DNA of 64,000 nucleotides, taken from contig JAIELG010000013.1 in the NCBI GenBank assembly GCA_019753155.1, positions 53,472-117,471 on the forward strand, read 5' to 3'. This document shows positions 1-8,277 of this stretch, one piece after another. Positions within the stretch are counted from its first letter, which is position 1. Each line of letters opens with the position of its first letter. Under the pieces are notes generated by a model, which saw nothing but the letters and a program-made list of their open reading frames with translations, had not been told where the DNA came from and did not search any database. This DNA is from Burkholderiales bacterium. Its GTDB lineage: Bacteria; Pseudomonadota; Gammaproteobacteria; Burkholderiales; JABEVD01. The translations under genes were made by a program, and so were the position numbers.

Positions 1-200
1 CCCCGCAGATGTTCCGCTACCGCCTGCTTCTGGATGCCTTGAGCCATGCGCCGGCCGGACAGACGGACGAAGCTGGGGCGGTCGAAGCGCTGGGGTTTTC
101 GCCCAAACTTGTATTGGGCGATCCGCGTAATTTCAAGGTGACTTATCCGCGCGACATCGAATTTGCGGAAATGATTTTGGCTGACAGGAATCGATCATGA
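1..200 (+). CDS. ispD: IspD, C-terminal part (2-C-methyl-D-erythritol 4-phosphate cytidylyltransferase)
   Basis: The 3' end of a gene that begins before the window. The visible ~65 residues contain the family's C-terminal signature: the run [11 protein letters not shown], then [21 protein letters not shown]. In the family this region closes the CTP/MEP active site. IspD makes CDP-methylerythritol in the non-mevalonate isoprenoid pathway. Its stop overlaps the ATG of ispF by 4 bases (ATGA), the usual translationally coupled ispD-ispF pair, which supports the call. Confidence 0.9.
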   Translation, partial: PQMFRYRLLLDALSHAPAGQTDEAGAVEALGFSPKLVLGDPRNFKVTYPRDIEFAEMILADRNRS

Positions 201-670
201 GAATAGGGCAGGGGTTTGACGTGCATGCGCTCGTCGAAGGGCGCAAACTGATCGTGGGCGGCGTGGATATCCCATACGGGAAGGGGCTGCTCGGGCATTC
301 GGACGCCGATGTGCTGCTGCACGCAATATGCGATGCGCTGATCGGCGCGGCAGGACTCGGGGACATCGGCAGGCACTTTCCCGACACCGACAGGAACTTC
401 GAAAACATAGACAGCAGGATACTCCTGAGGGAAGTGGGAAAGCTGCTGGGCGATTCGGGTTACAGGGTCGTGAATATCGACGCCACGATCATTGCCCAGG
501 CGCCCAAAATGGCGCCTCATATTCCGCTCATGGTGGAGCGCATTGCATCCGACCTCGGCATGAGCGCAAGGGATGTCAACGTCAAGGCCAAAACGACCGA
601 ACATCTGGGTTTTTCCGGAAGGGGCGAGGGCATCGCGGCCGAGGCTGTGGCATTGATCGGAAGTGTCTGA
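197..670 (+). CDS. ispF: IspF, 2-C-methyl-D-erythritol 2,4-cyclodiphosphate synthase
   Basis: A 157-residue protein of normal family length that cyclises CDP-ME 2-phosphate to MEcPP, releasing CMP. The start [12 protein letters not shown] carries the metal-binding DxH motif. [30 protein letters not shown] follows, with the third metal ligand and substrate loop, and the C-terminal [21 protein letters not shown] is the CMP-binding region. It overlaps the ispD stop by 4 bases and is followed at once by the thpR remnant, whose GTG lies inside the ispF end. Confidence 0.97.
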   Translation: MRIGQGFDVHALVEGRKLIVGGVDIPYGKGLLGHSDADVLLHAICDALIGAAGLGDIGRHFPDTDRNFENIDSRILLREVGKLLGDSGYRVVNIDATIIAQAPKMAPHIPLMVERIASDLGMSARDVNVKAKTTEHLGFSGRGEGIAAEAVALIGSV

Positions 671-1206
671 GCGGCTGTTTTTCGCCCTCTGGCCGGACGA
701 GTCGACGAGAGCTCGCCTGGCGGATGCTGCGAGAATTCTATACCGGGAATGCGGCGGGAATTCTATACCGGGAATGCGGCGGGAAGAAGACGAAAGCTGA
801 ATCGATCCACCTCACCCTGGTCTTTCTGGGAGCGGTCGAAACCGGAAAAGTCGGGCTGCTGCGCGGCATTGCCTCAAAAATTGCGGAAAGCGCTTTCGAA
901 GTCAGGATGGATCGGGCGGGATACTGGAAGCATAACCGGATAGCCTGGGCGGGAATGACGACCATCCCGCCTGAACTCGATCGCCTCGTGGCCGTGTTGC
1001 AGCAGGGGCTGCGCGCCGGGGGCTTCGAATTCGACGGGCGGGCCTGGTTTCCCCATGTCACGCTCGTGCGCAAGGCTGATGCACCCGAAACAGACCCCGA
1101 TTTCCAGGCGTTTTCCTGGCCCGTATCGGAATTTTGCCTCGCAGCATCCACGGCTTCGGGCTATGCGATTCTCGATAAATGGCCTTTGCCGGTTCCTCAA
1201 AGGTAG
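663..1206 (+). pseudogene. thpR: ThpR, RNA 2',3'-cyclic phosphodiesterase (2'-5' RNA ligase family), frameshifted
   Basis: Read from GTG 663 the protein begins [20 protein letters not shown], the standard start of the LigT/ThpR family. After about 31 codons this frame runs to a stop near 808. The rest of the protein lies in the +1 frame: AESIHLTLVFLGAV has the first HxTx motif, and FPHVTLVRKAD, about 90 residues later, has the second. Between the halves is a perfect 25-bp tandem duplication (733-757 and 758-782). Removing one copy restores one frame through the whole family length, ending at TAG 1204-1206. The two catalytic HxT motifs are intact, so the lesion looks recent or reversible. The 3' end overlaps the convergent host-attachment gene by 10 bases. 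Confidence 0.85.
733..782 (+). repeat. 25-bp perfect tandem duplication inside thpR
   Basis: Two back-to-back identical copies of a 25-base unit starting GAATTCTATACC, at 733-757 and 758-782, followed by three bases of a third copy. Because 25 is not a multiple of three, the second copy shifts the reading frame of thpR. Direct repeats of this kind can expand or contract by replication slippage. Confidence 0.95.
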
Positions 1207-1637
1207 ATGCAGCCCTCGAGGTGACCGGCCAGGGTCTTTTCGTCCACCTTGGTGTAATCCTTTTCGAAATGATCCGACACCATGCCTTTGAGCGCAGATC
1301 CCGTGTTGCCGTTGATGAGGCCCATGAATTGGGGCGGGGCGACCAGGATCAGGCGCTGGAATTCGTTCGAGTTTCGTCCCTGTTCGAGTTCCCGCGTCAA
1401 TTGAAGGGCGAACTGTTGCGCTTCGTTCTGTTTCGGGTCGGTTGGGGGAATATATGCGCCGTGGCCGTTTCCTGCGCTCTTGTAATGTCCGGGCCTGTCG
1501 GAGACGAGGTCGGATGCTTTCTCCCGGCTTGCAGCATGTTCATATGCCCTGATTTTTTCCAGCCCCTGTTTGGGGCCCCTGTTCGTATACAGGAATGCTG
1601 AACTTGCGTTGGCAACGAGAATCCACGTGATGGTCAT
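1197..1637 (-). CDS. Host attachment family protein
   Basis: A 146-residue soluble protein matching the small 'host attachment' family (named after a plant-attachment protein of Agrobacterium). It starts MTITWILVANASSAFLY, and residues near the middle include QFALQLTRELEQGRNSNEF and LILVAPPQFMG, typical of the family, which is distantly related to eRF1/baeRF folds. ATG 1637 is preferred over an upstream in-frame ATG at 1667, because GGGAGA sits at ribosome-binding distance before it and homologues start at this point. The true function is unclear; the name is historical. It is convergent with thpR and divergent from tsaB. Confidence 0.75.
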   Translation of the reverse strand: MTITWILVANASSAFLYTNRGPKQGLEKIRAYEHAASREKASDLVSDRPGHYKSAGNGHGAYIPPTDPKQNEAQQFALQLTRELEQGRNSNEFQRLILVAPPQFMGLINGNTGSALKGMVSDHFEKDYTKVDEKTLAGHLEGCIYL

Positions 1638-1715
1638 AATGTTCTCCCTGGTTTGAAAGTGCTTCAAGACCGCACAATTCCATTATAATACAGCCTGAAT
1701 TTCCGGCCCTGAGCT

Positions 1716-2387
1716 TTGAATATACTCGCTTTCGACACATCCAACGAATACTGCTCGCTGGCCCTGCTCATGGGGGATGACATGCTCGAGATGGACATGC
1801 TTGCAGGACAAGGCCATTCCGAAATGATCCTGCCCATGATAGGGGAAATCCTCGCCGATGGCGGAATTTCGCTGCATGGGCTGGACGGTATCGCTTTCGG
1901 CTCGGGGCCGGGCTCGTTCACAGGCCTGCGCATCGCCTGCGGCGTCGCGCAGGGACTGGCATACGGCGCAAGGCTTCCAGTAGTCGGGGTGGGTACGCTG
2001 CATGCGCTTGCTGCAAGCGTGCATGCCGATCGAATCGTGGCCTGCCTGGATGCGAGGATGGGGGAAATCTACCATGCGGCTTTCGTGAGAAACGAAGGCA
2101 GGCTGCAGTGCGTGCATGAGCCCGGACTTTACCGGCCTGAGCAGGCGCCGCAGCTGGAAGGGGACAACTGGACGGGCTGCGGCAGCGGCTTCATGGCCTG
2201 CGGGGACGCGCTCGAAGACCGTTATGCAGGCAAGCTCGAGCGCATCGAAGCCGGACTCAGGCCGGCTTCGCGGGAAATGGCGCAGCTCGCGGCCTGCGAA
2301 TTCAAGGCCGGGCGAATACTGGAGGCGGCTCAGGCAACCCCGCTTTACGTCAGGAACAAGGTCGCGCTCAAGGAGTCGGAGCGTTGA
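1716..2387 (+). CDS. tsaB: TsaB, tRNA threonylcarbamoyladenosine biosynthesis scaffold protein
   Basis: A 223-residue ASKHA-fold protein with a TTG start. The N-terminus MNILAFDTSNEYCSLAL and the block GIAFGSGPGSFTGLRIACGVAQGLAYG are diagnostic of TsaB (YeaZ). TsaB partners TsaD and TsaE to put the t6A modification on ANN-decoding tRNAs; it is not the catalytic subunit. The stop overlaps the TTG start of rimI by 4 bases, so tsaB-rimI-udg form a tight operon, an order common in Betaproteobacteria. Confidence 0.95.
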   Translation: MNILAFDTSNEYCSLALLMGDDMLEMDMLAGQGHSEMILPMIGEILADGGISLHGLDGIAFGSGPGSFTGLRIACGVAQGLAYGARLPVVGVGTLHALAASVHADRIVACLDARMGEIYHAAFVRNEGRLQCVHEPGLYRPEQAPQLEGDNWTGCGSGFMACGDALEDRYAGKLERIEAGLRPASREMAQLAACEFKAGRILEAAQATPLYVRNKVALKESER

Positions 2388-2839
2388 CTGCATTCGACGG
2401 CATTTCATTTCGTCAGATGGGCTTTGGCGATCTGGACAGGGTGATGGAAATCGAGCGTGAAATCTATGATTTTCCCTGGACGCGCGGCAATTTCGGCGAT
2501 TCGATAGAATCGGGTTACCGCTGTATCGTCATGGAAAGGGGCGGCTTCATGGCAGGTTACGGTGTGATGATGGACGTTCTGGACGAAGCACACCTGCTCA
2601 ACCTGAGCGTGGCGAAGAACTGGCAGGGCATGGGCATGGGCAGGAAATTGCTGGAGAATTTCATGGGGATTGCGAAGCGCGAGTCGCTGAAATTCTTCTA
2701 TCTCGAAGTGAGGCTTTCGAACAGTGTCGCGCTGAAACTGTACGAAAGCGCAGGGTTCAGGGAAATCGCCGTCAGGCCGAATTACTATCCCGCCGCGACG
2801 GGGCGGGAAGCTGCGCGCTTGATGGGGGCTGAAATTTGA
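2384..2839 (+). CDS. rimI: RimI, ribosomal protein S18 alanine N-acetyltransferase
   Basis: A 151-residue GNAT acetyltransferase with a TTG start overlapping the tsaB stop. The acetyl-CoA pyrophosphate loop is VAKNWQGMGMGRKLLENF, and the C-terminal FYLEVRLSNSVALKLYESAGF is the typical RimI ending. The family acetylates the N-terminal alanine of ribosomal protein S18. Position between tsaB and the uracil-DNA glycosylase gene is the conserved neighbourhood. The stop overlaps the next gene's TTG start. Confidence 0.93.
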   Translation: MTAFDGISFRQMGFGDLDRVMEIEREIYDFPWTRGNFGDSIESGYRCIVMERGGFMAGYGVMMDVLDEAHLLNLSVAKNWQGMGMGRKLLENFMGIAKRESLKFFYLEVRLSNSVALKLYESAGFREIAVRPNYYPAATGREAARLMGAEI

Positions 2840-3516
2840 GACCGGGCGACAGGGATGAGGCCATCCTCAGGGAAATGGGGCTTTATCCTGCGTGGAGGCT
2901 GAAGGGTTCGAAAGAGCCGGTCTGCGAAGAAGCCGCCCCTGATGCAGCCGGCGCATCCGAAATGGATTGGGATGCAATCAGGGAAAGCATTGCATCCTGC
3001 ACAGCCTGCCCCTTGAGCAGGGGACGCAACAAGGTCGTGGTGGGCGTGGGAAGCGAACAGGCGGACTGGCTTTTCGTGGGGGAAGCTCCAGGCGCGGAAG
3101 AGGATCTCAAGGGGGAGCCCTTCGTCGGACAGGCGGGGAAGCTGCTCGACAATATGCTCGCGGCGATCGGCCTTTCGAGACAAAACAACGTCTATATCGC
3201 CAATACCGTGAAATGCCGTCCTCCCGGAAACAGGAATCCGGAACCCGTGGAGATGGCGGCTTGCCGACCCTACCTTTCGCGGCAGATCGAACTCGTCAAG
3301 CCCAAACTGATCGTGCTTCTGGGCAGGATCGCAGCCCAGTCCGTACTGGATACCGATGCGTCGATTTCCGCGCTGAGAGGAAAACGTCTCGCTTTGGGGA
3401 ATATCCCCGTTGTCGTGACCTATCATCCCGCCTACCTGTTGAGAAATCCGGTGGACAAGGCAAAAGCCTGGGAAGATCTCTGTTTTGCCAAAACCATGAT
3501 GGCGCAATTATCGTGA
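2836..3516 (+). CDS. Uracil-DNA glycosylase, family 4 (iron-sulfur type)
   Basis: A 226-residue DNA repair enzyme that removes uracil from DNA. It has a variable ~50-residue N-terminal arm, then CTACPLSRGR (first two cluster cysteines), the active-site block FVGEAPGAEEDLKGEPFVGQAG, NTVKCRPPGNRNPEP and ACRPYL (remaining cysteines) and VVTYHPAYLLR near the C-terminus. Four cysteines spaced this way bind the 4Fe-4S cluster of family 4/5 enzymes. TTG 2836 overlaps the rimI stop. It is the last gene of the tsaB-rimI-udg operon and ends 14 bases before the convergent lplT stop. Confidence 0.93.
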   Translation: MRPGDRDEAILREMGLYPAWRLKGSKEPVCEEAAPDAAGASEMDWDAIRESIASCTACPLSRGRNKVVVGVGSEQADWLFVGEAPGAEEDLKGEPFVGQAGKLLDNMLAAIGLSRQNNVYIANTVKCRPPGNRNPEPVEMAACRPYLSRQIELVKPKLIVLLGRIAAQSVLDTDASISALRGKRLALGNIPVVVTYHPAYLLRNPVDKAKAWEDLCFAKTMMAQLS

Positions 3517-3530
3517 CGCTCTGAGCCGAT

Positions 3531-4700
3531 TCAGTTGATGCCGCTCATTTTCTTCGAAAAACCATAGATGAGGGCCATTGCGGAGCTGATGAAAAGGCCG
3601 AAGAGGATGATGATCCAGTTGATGTCCATATCCGATCTGACCATGCCGGCGTAGCAGCCCAGAAGGATCAGTATTCCTATGTTTTCGTTGAAATTCTGCA
3701 CTGCGATCGAGTGTCCAGCTCCCATCAGGACATGCCCCCTGTGCTGGAGCAGGGCATTGAGGGGAACGACAAAAAAGCCGCCCAGGACGCCGATGAGGAA
3801 CAACGCGACGGAGGCGATTTTCCAGTCCGACATGAAACTGATCGAAACCACCAGAAGTCCCATCATGACCCCGGCAGGAAGCGATCTGGCTGCGTGTTCG
3901 AGCTTGATGTAGCGCGCTGCGAAAAAGGAGCCTATCGCGATGCCGAAGGCTACGACCGCCATCAGGTATCCGGCTTGTTTGACCGAAAAATCGAGTATCT
4001 GACTCGACCAACTGATGACGACGAACTGGAGCGTTGCGCCCACGCCCCAGAACAGGGTGGTGACCGCAAGCGAGATCTTCCCCAGTGGGTCGCGCCAGAG
4101 CAGCTTGAAAACATGCCAGAAATCATGCACGACGAAAGCGGGGTTCTTTTTCGGCAATTTATGGTCGATCGGGACATGCGGGATGAAGAAATTGAAGAGC
4201 GCTGCGGTCAGGTAAAAACCGATGACGATTCTGATCGCGAAAAACGGGTCGGTGGAAGCGGAAACGCCGCCGACGACAAAGCCGATGATGATCGCGGCGA
4301 CGGTGGAGCCTTCCATCCAGCTGTTTGCGGTTACGAGCAGCCTTGCCGGCAGGATCTCCGTCAGAATGCCGTATTTCGCCGGCGAATAGGCTGCCGCTCC
4401 GGTGCCGACGATGGCAAAGGCATAAAGGGGCGGCATCCCGAAGAGCATCGATATGCAACCTGCAAGCTTGATCGCATTGCTGGCCAGCATGACGCGCCCT
4501 TTGGGGATGGCGTCTGCGAATGCGCCGACGAAGGGCGCAAGCAATATGTAAGCGATGACGAAGAATTCCCGCAACAGCGGCTCGTGCCACTCGGGGGAAG
4601 CCAGCAGCTTGAGCAGCGCTATCGCTGCAAAGAGGAGGGCATTATCGGCGAGCGCAGAAAAAAACTGGGCAATCAGAATGATGTAGAAACTGCGATTCAT
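3531..4700 (-). CDS. lplT: LplT, lysophospholipid transporter (MFS)
   Basis: A 389-residue polytopic inner-membrane protein. The N-terminus IAQFFSALADNALLFAAIALLK, the motif GTGAAAYSPAKYGILTE and the C-terminal GGFFVVPLNALLQHRG closely follow LplT, which flips lysophosphatidylethanolamine inward for re-acylation. About 12 hydrophobic segments are visible. It is divergent from alr across a ~150-bp gap. No acyltransferase (aas) gene is adjacent here, so the partner enzyme must lie elsewhere. Confidence 0.92.
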   Translation of the reverse strand: MNRSFYIILIAQFFSALADNALLFAAIALLKLLASPEWHEPLLREFFVIAYILLAPFVGAFADAIPKGRVMLASNAIKLAGCISMLFGMPPLYAFAIVGTGAAAYSPAKYGILTEILPARLLVTANSWMEGSTVAAIIIGFVVGGVSASTDPFFAIRIVIGFYLTAALFNFFIPHVPIDHKLPKKNPAFVVHDFWHVFKLLWRDPLGKISLAVTTLFWGVGATLQFVVISWSSQILDFSVKQAGYLMAVVAFGIAIGSFFAARYIKLEHAARSLPAGVMMGLLVVSISFMSDWKIASVALFLIGVLGGFFVVPLNALLQHRGHVLMGAGHSIAVQNFNENIGILILLGCYAGMVRSDMDINWIIILFGLFISSAMALIYGFSKKMSGIN

Positions 4701-4849
4701 CCAGGTAGGCTGAGTTCTTTGTTACAGTTATAGAAGGATCCTCCCCGGTTTTATACCACGAAAGCGCAAAAGTGCGAAGATTTTATTACCTGAATCTACC
4801 CTGCAGAGCGGATTTGTGATTGAATTGGGGAATCAAGCATCGACGAAAT

Positions 4850-5908
4850 ATGACCAGACCCATAGCAGCCAGAATCAGCCTCGATGCGCTTTCAGAAAAC
4901 CTGTCCAGGGTTCGCGATTACGCGCCCGGATCCGGCGTGCTTTCGGTGGTCAAGGCCAATGCTTACGGCCACGGCCTGCTTCCGGTAGCGGGCGCACTGT
5001 CGGATTCGGATGGCTATGCGCTGCTCGATCTCGATGATGCGCTCAAGCTGAGGGCGTCGGGTTTCAGACAGAAGATCGTCCTGCTCGAGGGGTTTTTCTC
5101 GATCGATGAACTTCAGGCGATATCCGAAAACGGCATCGATGTCGTCGTCCACAGCGTGGAACAGATCGACATGCTCGCATCTGGCAGGCTGACCGGGAAG
5201 ATCAACCTGTTTCTCAAATGCAATACCGGGATGAACCGTCTCGGATTCAGGCCGGATGTGTTGTCCGATATGCTTTGCAGACTGGGAAATTGCGGAAAAA
5301 TCGTTTTGATGACCCATTTTTCGAGCGCGGACGGGGAAGAAGGGGTGTCTCGCCAGATGAATGCCTTTGACGCGGCGACAGCATCCATGGGGTTTCCCAG
5401 AAGCCTTGCCAATTCTGCGGCTCTGATCCGTTACCCGGAAACCCGCGCGGATTGGGTGCGGCCTGGAATCATGCTCTACGGCGCATCTCCATTTCCGGAA
5501 GTGAAGGCTGAAACCCTGGGATTGAAGCCTGCGATGACGCTTGTCTCCAGGATCATCGCGGTTCAGGAAGTGAAAGCCGGGGAAAGCGTGGGATATGGTG
5601 CAATGTTCCGGGCGGAGCGGCCCATGCGGATCGGGATAGTCGCCTGCGGCTATGCGGACGGTTATCCCCGCCATGCGCCCAACGGCACGCCTGTTCTGGT
5701 TGCGGGCAGATTGACCGGAACGATGGGGCGCGTATCGATGGACATGCTCTATGTCGACATCACCGGAATCGGTTCGGCTGGAATCGGCACGGAAGTCGTA
5801 TTGTGGGGGGCGGGGCTGCCCGTCGAGGATGTGGCGAAGGCTTGCGGCACCATCAGCTATGAACTTCTTTGCGCCCTGGCTTCCAGGGTGCCCGTCACCT
5901 ATTATTGA
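4850..5908 (+). CDS. alr: Alanine racemase
   Basis: A 352-residue PLP enzyme that makes D-alanine for peptidoglycan. The PLP lysine lies in VLSVVKANAYGHGL near the N-terminus. CNTGMNRLGFRP, SVGYGAMFRAE (with the second catalytic tyrosine) and GRVSMDMLYVDIT are family landmarks. ATG 4850 (MTRPIAARISLDAL) fits the family start; an in-frame TTG at 4820 would add 10 residues and cannot be excluded, since neither has a strong ribosome-binding site. radA follows with only two bases between. Confidence 0.95.
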   Translation: MTRPIAARISLDALSENLSRVRDYAPGSGVLSVVKANAYGHGLLPVAGALSDSDGYALLDLDDALKLRASGFRQKIVLLEGFFSIDELQAISENGIDVVVHSVEQIDMLASGRLTGKINLFLKCNTGMNRLGFRPDVLSDMLCRLGNCGKIVLMTHFSSADGEEGVSRQMNAFDAATASMGFPRSLANSAALIRYPETRADWVRPGIMLYGASPFPEVKAETLGLKPAMTLVSRIIAVQEVKAGESVGYGAMFRAERPMRIGIVACGYADGYPRHAPNGTPVLVAGRLTGTMGRVSMDMLYVDITGIGSAGIGTEVVLWGAGLPVEDVAKACGTISYELLCALASRVPVTYY

Positions 5909-5910
5909 CC

Positions 5911-7260
5911 ATGGCCAAATCCAAAACTTTCTATTCCTGTACGGAATGCGGCGGGCAGAGTCCGAAATGGCAGGGACAGTGCCCGCATTGCAATGCCTGG
6001 AACACGCTCGTCGAAACCACCCAGGAGCCCGCTTCCTCGCGCTTTGCGGCCATTTCGAAGACGAGTGTCATCAGGCGCCTGGGGGAAGTCGAGGCGGAGG
6101 ATTTTCCGCGTTATCCGACGGGGATAGAAGAATTCGACAGGGTTTTGGGCGGGGGGCTTGTCGAAGGCGGGGTGGTGCTGATCGGGGGAGATCCCGGGAT
6201 CGGGAAATCCACCCTCCTCCTGCAGGCGCTTTGCCTCATGAGCAGGTCCATGCGCGTGCTTTACGTGAGCGGCGAGGAATCGGCCCAGCAGATCGCGCTG
6301 CGGGCCAAAAGGCTGCAACTCGATGCCGGATCGGTCGAAATCCTGGCCGAGATCCAGCTCGACAGGATACAGCATGCGCTGCTTTCCCATGCGCCGAGGA
6401 TTGCCGTAGTCGATTCGATTCAGACCCTCTATTCCGATGCGTTGTCTTCCGCCCCGGGTTCCGTCGCGCAGGTCAGGGAATGCGCAGCCCAACTCACCCG
6501 TCTTGCCAAGCAGTCCGGAATCACGGTCATACTGGTCGGTCATGTCACAAAGGAAGGGGCGATTGCCGGCCCCAGGGTGCTCGAACATATCGTGGACACG
6601 GTGCTGTATTTCGAAGGCGACACCCATTCCAGCTTCAGGCTGGTGCGGGCGTTCAAGAACCGCTTCGGCGCCGTCAACGAGATCGGCGTATTCGCCATGA
6701 CGGAAAGGGGGTTGCGCGAAGTGAGCAATCCTTCTGCGCTCTTCCTGTCCCATCATGCGGAGGAAGTTTCGGGTTCCTGCGTGATGGTGACCCAGGAGGG
6801 AACAAGGCCGCTGCTTGTCGAAGTTCAGGCGCTCGTCGACGAAGCGCATGCGCCCAACCCCAGGCGCCTCACCGTCGGACTCGACCAGAACAGGCTCGCC
6901 ATGCTGCTCGCCGTGCTGCACCGCCATGCCGGCATCGCCTGCTTCGATCAGGATGTCTTCGTCAATGCCGTGGGTGGAGTGAGAATCAACGAACCCGCAT
7001 CGGACCTTGCCGTGCTGCTTGCGATCGTATCCAGTTTCAAGGATAGGGCGTTGCCGCAGAAACTTGTTGTTTTCGGGGAAGTCGGCCTCGCCGGCGAAGT
7101 GCGCCCCGTGCAGCGCGGGCAGGAGCGCCTGAAGGAAGCGGCAAAGCTCGGGTTCACGAGAGCCATCATCCCCAAGGCCAACAGGCCCAGGGGTGAGATT
7201 GATGGGATGGAAATCACCGCCGTGGAGCGGCTTTCGGAGGCGATTTGCCGCCAGGTTTGA
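5911..7260 (+). CDS. radA: RadA, DNA repair and recombination ATPase
   Basis: A 449-residue protein that drives branch migration in recombination. The N-terminal zinc finger is C10-x2-C13...C24-x2-C27. Walker A is GGDPGIGKST, the RadA-specific KNRFG motif appears in RAFKNRFGAVNEIG, and a Lon-protease-like C-terminal domain follows (NAVGGVRINEPASDLAVLLAI, FGEVGLAGEVRPV). ATG 5911 is chosen because the zinc finger begins directly after it; an upstream in-frame start inside alr is less likely. Confidence 0.96.
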   Translation: MAKSKTFYSCTECGGQSPKWQGQCPHCNAWNTLVETTQEPASSRFAAISKTSVIRRLGEVEAEDFPRYPTGIEEFDRVLGGGLVEGGVVLIGGDPGIGKSTLLLQALCLMSRSMRVLYVSGEESAQQIALRAKRLQLDAGSVEILAEIQLDRIQHALLSHAPRIAVVDSIQTLYSDALSSAPGSVAQVRECAAQLTRLAKQSGITVILVGHVTKEGAIAGPRVLEHIVDTVLYFEGDTHSSFRLVRAFKNRFGAVNEIGVFAMTERGLREVSNPSALFLSHHAEEVSGSCVMVTQEGTRPLLVEVQALVDEAHAPNPRRLTVGLDQNRLAMLLAVLHRHAGIACFDQDVFVNAVGGVRINEPASDLAVLLAIVSSFKDRALPQKLVVFGEVGLAGEVRPVQRGQERLKEAAKLGFTRAIIPKANRPRGEIDGMEITAVERLSEAICRQV

Positions 7261-7308
7261 GTCTTTGCAAGGCGCTATATTTTATCGATTTTCTGAAGGG
7301 CGCTTGGC

Positions 7309-7998
7309 ATGAAGGCCATTGATAACCCAAACCGTATCCTGGCGCTATCCGTCAAGGACAAGCTTGTTCTGGGTGCGGCTTACCTTCCTTTTTTGAAAAA
7401 CGGAGGCATATTCGTTCCGACAGAGCACGCTTTCGAACTCGAAGACGAGGTCTTCATATTGTTGAGCCTCCTGAATGCGCCGGAGAAAATTCTAGCCAGG
7501 GGAGAAGTGAGCTGGATCATCCCCAGGGATTGCCAGGAAGGGCGCTTGCAGGGTATCGGGGTCCATTTCGACGAAAGCGAAAACAGCAAGATGCTGCGCA
7601 AGAAAATCGAGGCGCATCTCGGCGGCAATGACACCTACGCGCCCGGACTGAATGAGGGCACAGCCAGTCGGGTCATGGAGGTCAGCGAAATCGATCCCCT
7701 GGACGGAGTGGCCATCTATATCGAGTACGGTCATTACGAACACGCGGCCCAAACCCTGCGCTGGCATGTGGAGCGGATGGCGGGGCGCGATCTCAATGCC
7801 CTCAGGAAACTGCTGGAAGTCTATTTCAGGCTGGGACAGATCGACGATTACGCGAAAGTCATCGAGCGACTGCACCTTGCCGGGGAGCACCCGGATTTCG
7901 TCAAGCTGGCGCTCTTTACGGGACTCAGGCAAGCGCATGACCATGCGCAATTGCGTGTGCTGGCCAAATCCCATCTGGCCCCGGGTTCCCTGGAATGA
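7309..7998 (+). CDS. PilZ-like domain protein with FimV-like C-terminal domain
   Basis: A 229-residue protein. Residues ~1-110 resemble the type IV pilus PilZ protein encoded at 45674 in this window: SVKDKLVLGAAYLPFLKNGG matches SFTVKDKNALYSAYMPHIQG, and both share the block GIFVPTE/GMFIPTD and the ending RLQGIGVHFDE/RVQGIGVRFGD. Residues ~125-190 (SEIDPLDGVAIYIEYGHYEHAAQTL, then LRKLLEVYFRLGQIDDYAKV) resemble the C-terminal TPR-like domain of FimV. The canonical RxxxR and D/NxSxxG c-di-GMP motifs are not visible, as in other pilus-type PilZ proteins. A role in pilus assembly or twitching control is inferred from the two domains. Confidence 0.6.
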   Translation: MKAIDNPNRILALSVKDKLVLGAAYLPFLKNGGIFVPTEHAFELEDEVFILLSLLNAPEKILARGEVSWIIPRDCQEGRLQGIGVHFDESENSKMLRKKIEAHLGGNDTYAPGLNEGTASRVMEVSEIDPLDGVAIYIEYGHYEHAAQTLRWHVERMAGRDLNALRKLLEVYFRLGQIDDYAKVIERLHLAGEHPDFVKLALFTGLRQAHDHAQLRVLAKSHLAPGSLE

Positions 7999-8079
7999 AA
8001 AGCATGGCATGAATATCGAATCCGTTGTCATGCGCTAAAATTGAGCTTATCTTGGCGAAACTAGGATATCGGGAATACG

Positions 8080-8259
8080 ATGGATAGCCATCCCTTCGGG
8101 ACGCTGCTTCAGGACATTGTCGAAAGCAGGCAGGCAGCGCATGAATTACGCGACAGCGAAGAAAAATTCCGCTCGATCTTCGATGCCATGTCCGATGGTG
8201 TCGTCATGCAGCTTGACGACGGCCGCATTTATGCCGCCAACAGCAGCGCCGAAATTTAA
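8080..8259 (+). pseudogene. Truncated PAS-domain sensor protein fragment
   Basis: A 59-codon reading frame from ATG 8080 to TAA 8259. It begins MDSHPFGTLLQDIVESRQAA, continues through a short coiled-coil-like linker (AHELRDSEEKFRSIFDAMSDG) and stops at DDGRIYAANSSAEI. That is the start of a PAS fold as found in sensor kinases and diguanylate cyclases, broken off just after the position where intact proteins continue AANxAAExxxG. The break coincides with a copy of the short repeat described at 8258-8277, so it is probably a 5' gene remnant left by a rearrangement. Confidence 0.6.
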
Positions 8260-8277
8260 CCGATCAGCGCTTCCCTA
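8258..8277. repeat. Short interspersed repeat remnant between the PAS fragment and the valS stop
   Basis: The sequence TCAGCGCTTCCCTAACC here matches TCAGTGCTTCCCTAACC at 63710-63726 except for one base, and resembles the inverted-repeat ends of the 35-kb island. It lies exactly between the broken PAS frame and the valS stop codon (TAG, complement of 8275-8277). Confidence 0.5.

Noticed and set aside
3711..4733. 340-codon frame opposite lplT
   Set aside because: It is highly charged, low-complexity antisense of a membrane protein gene.
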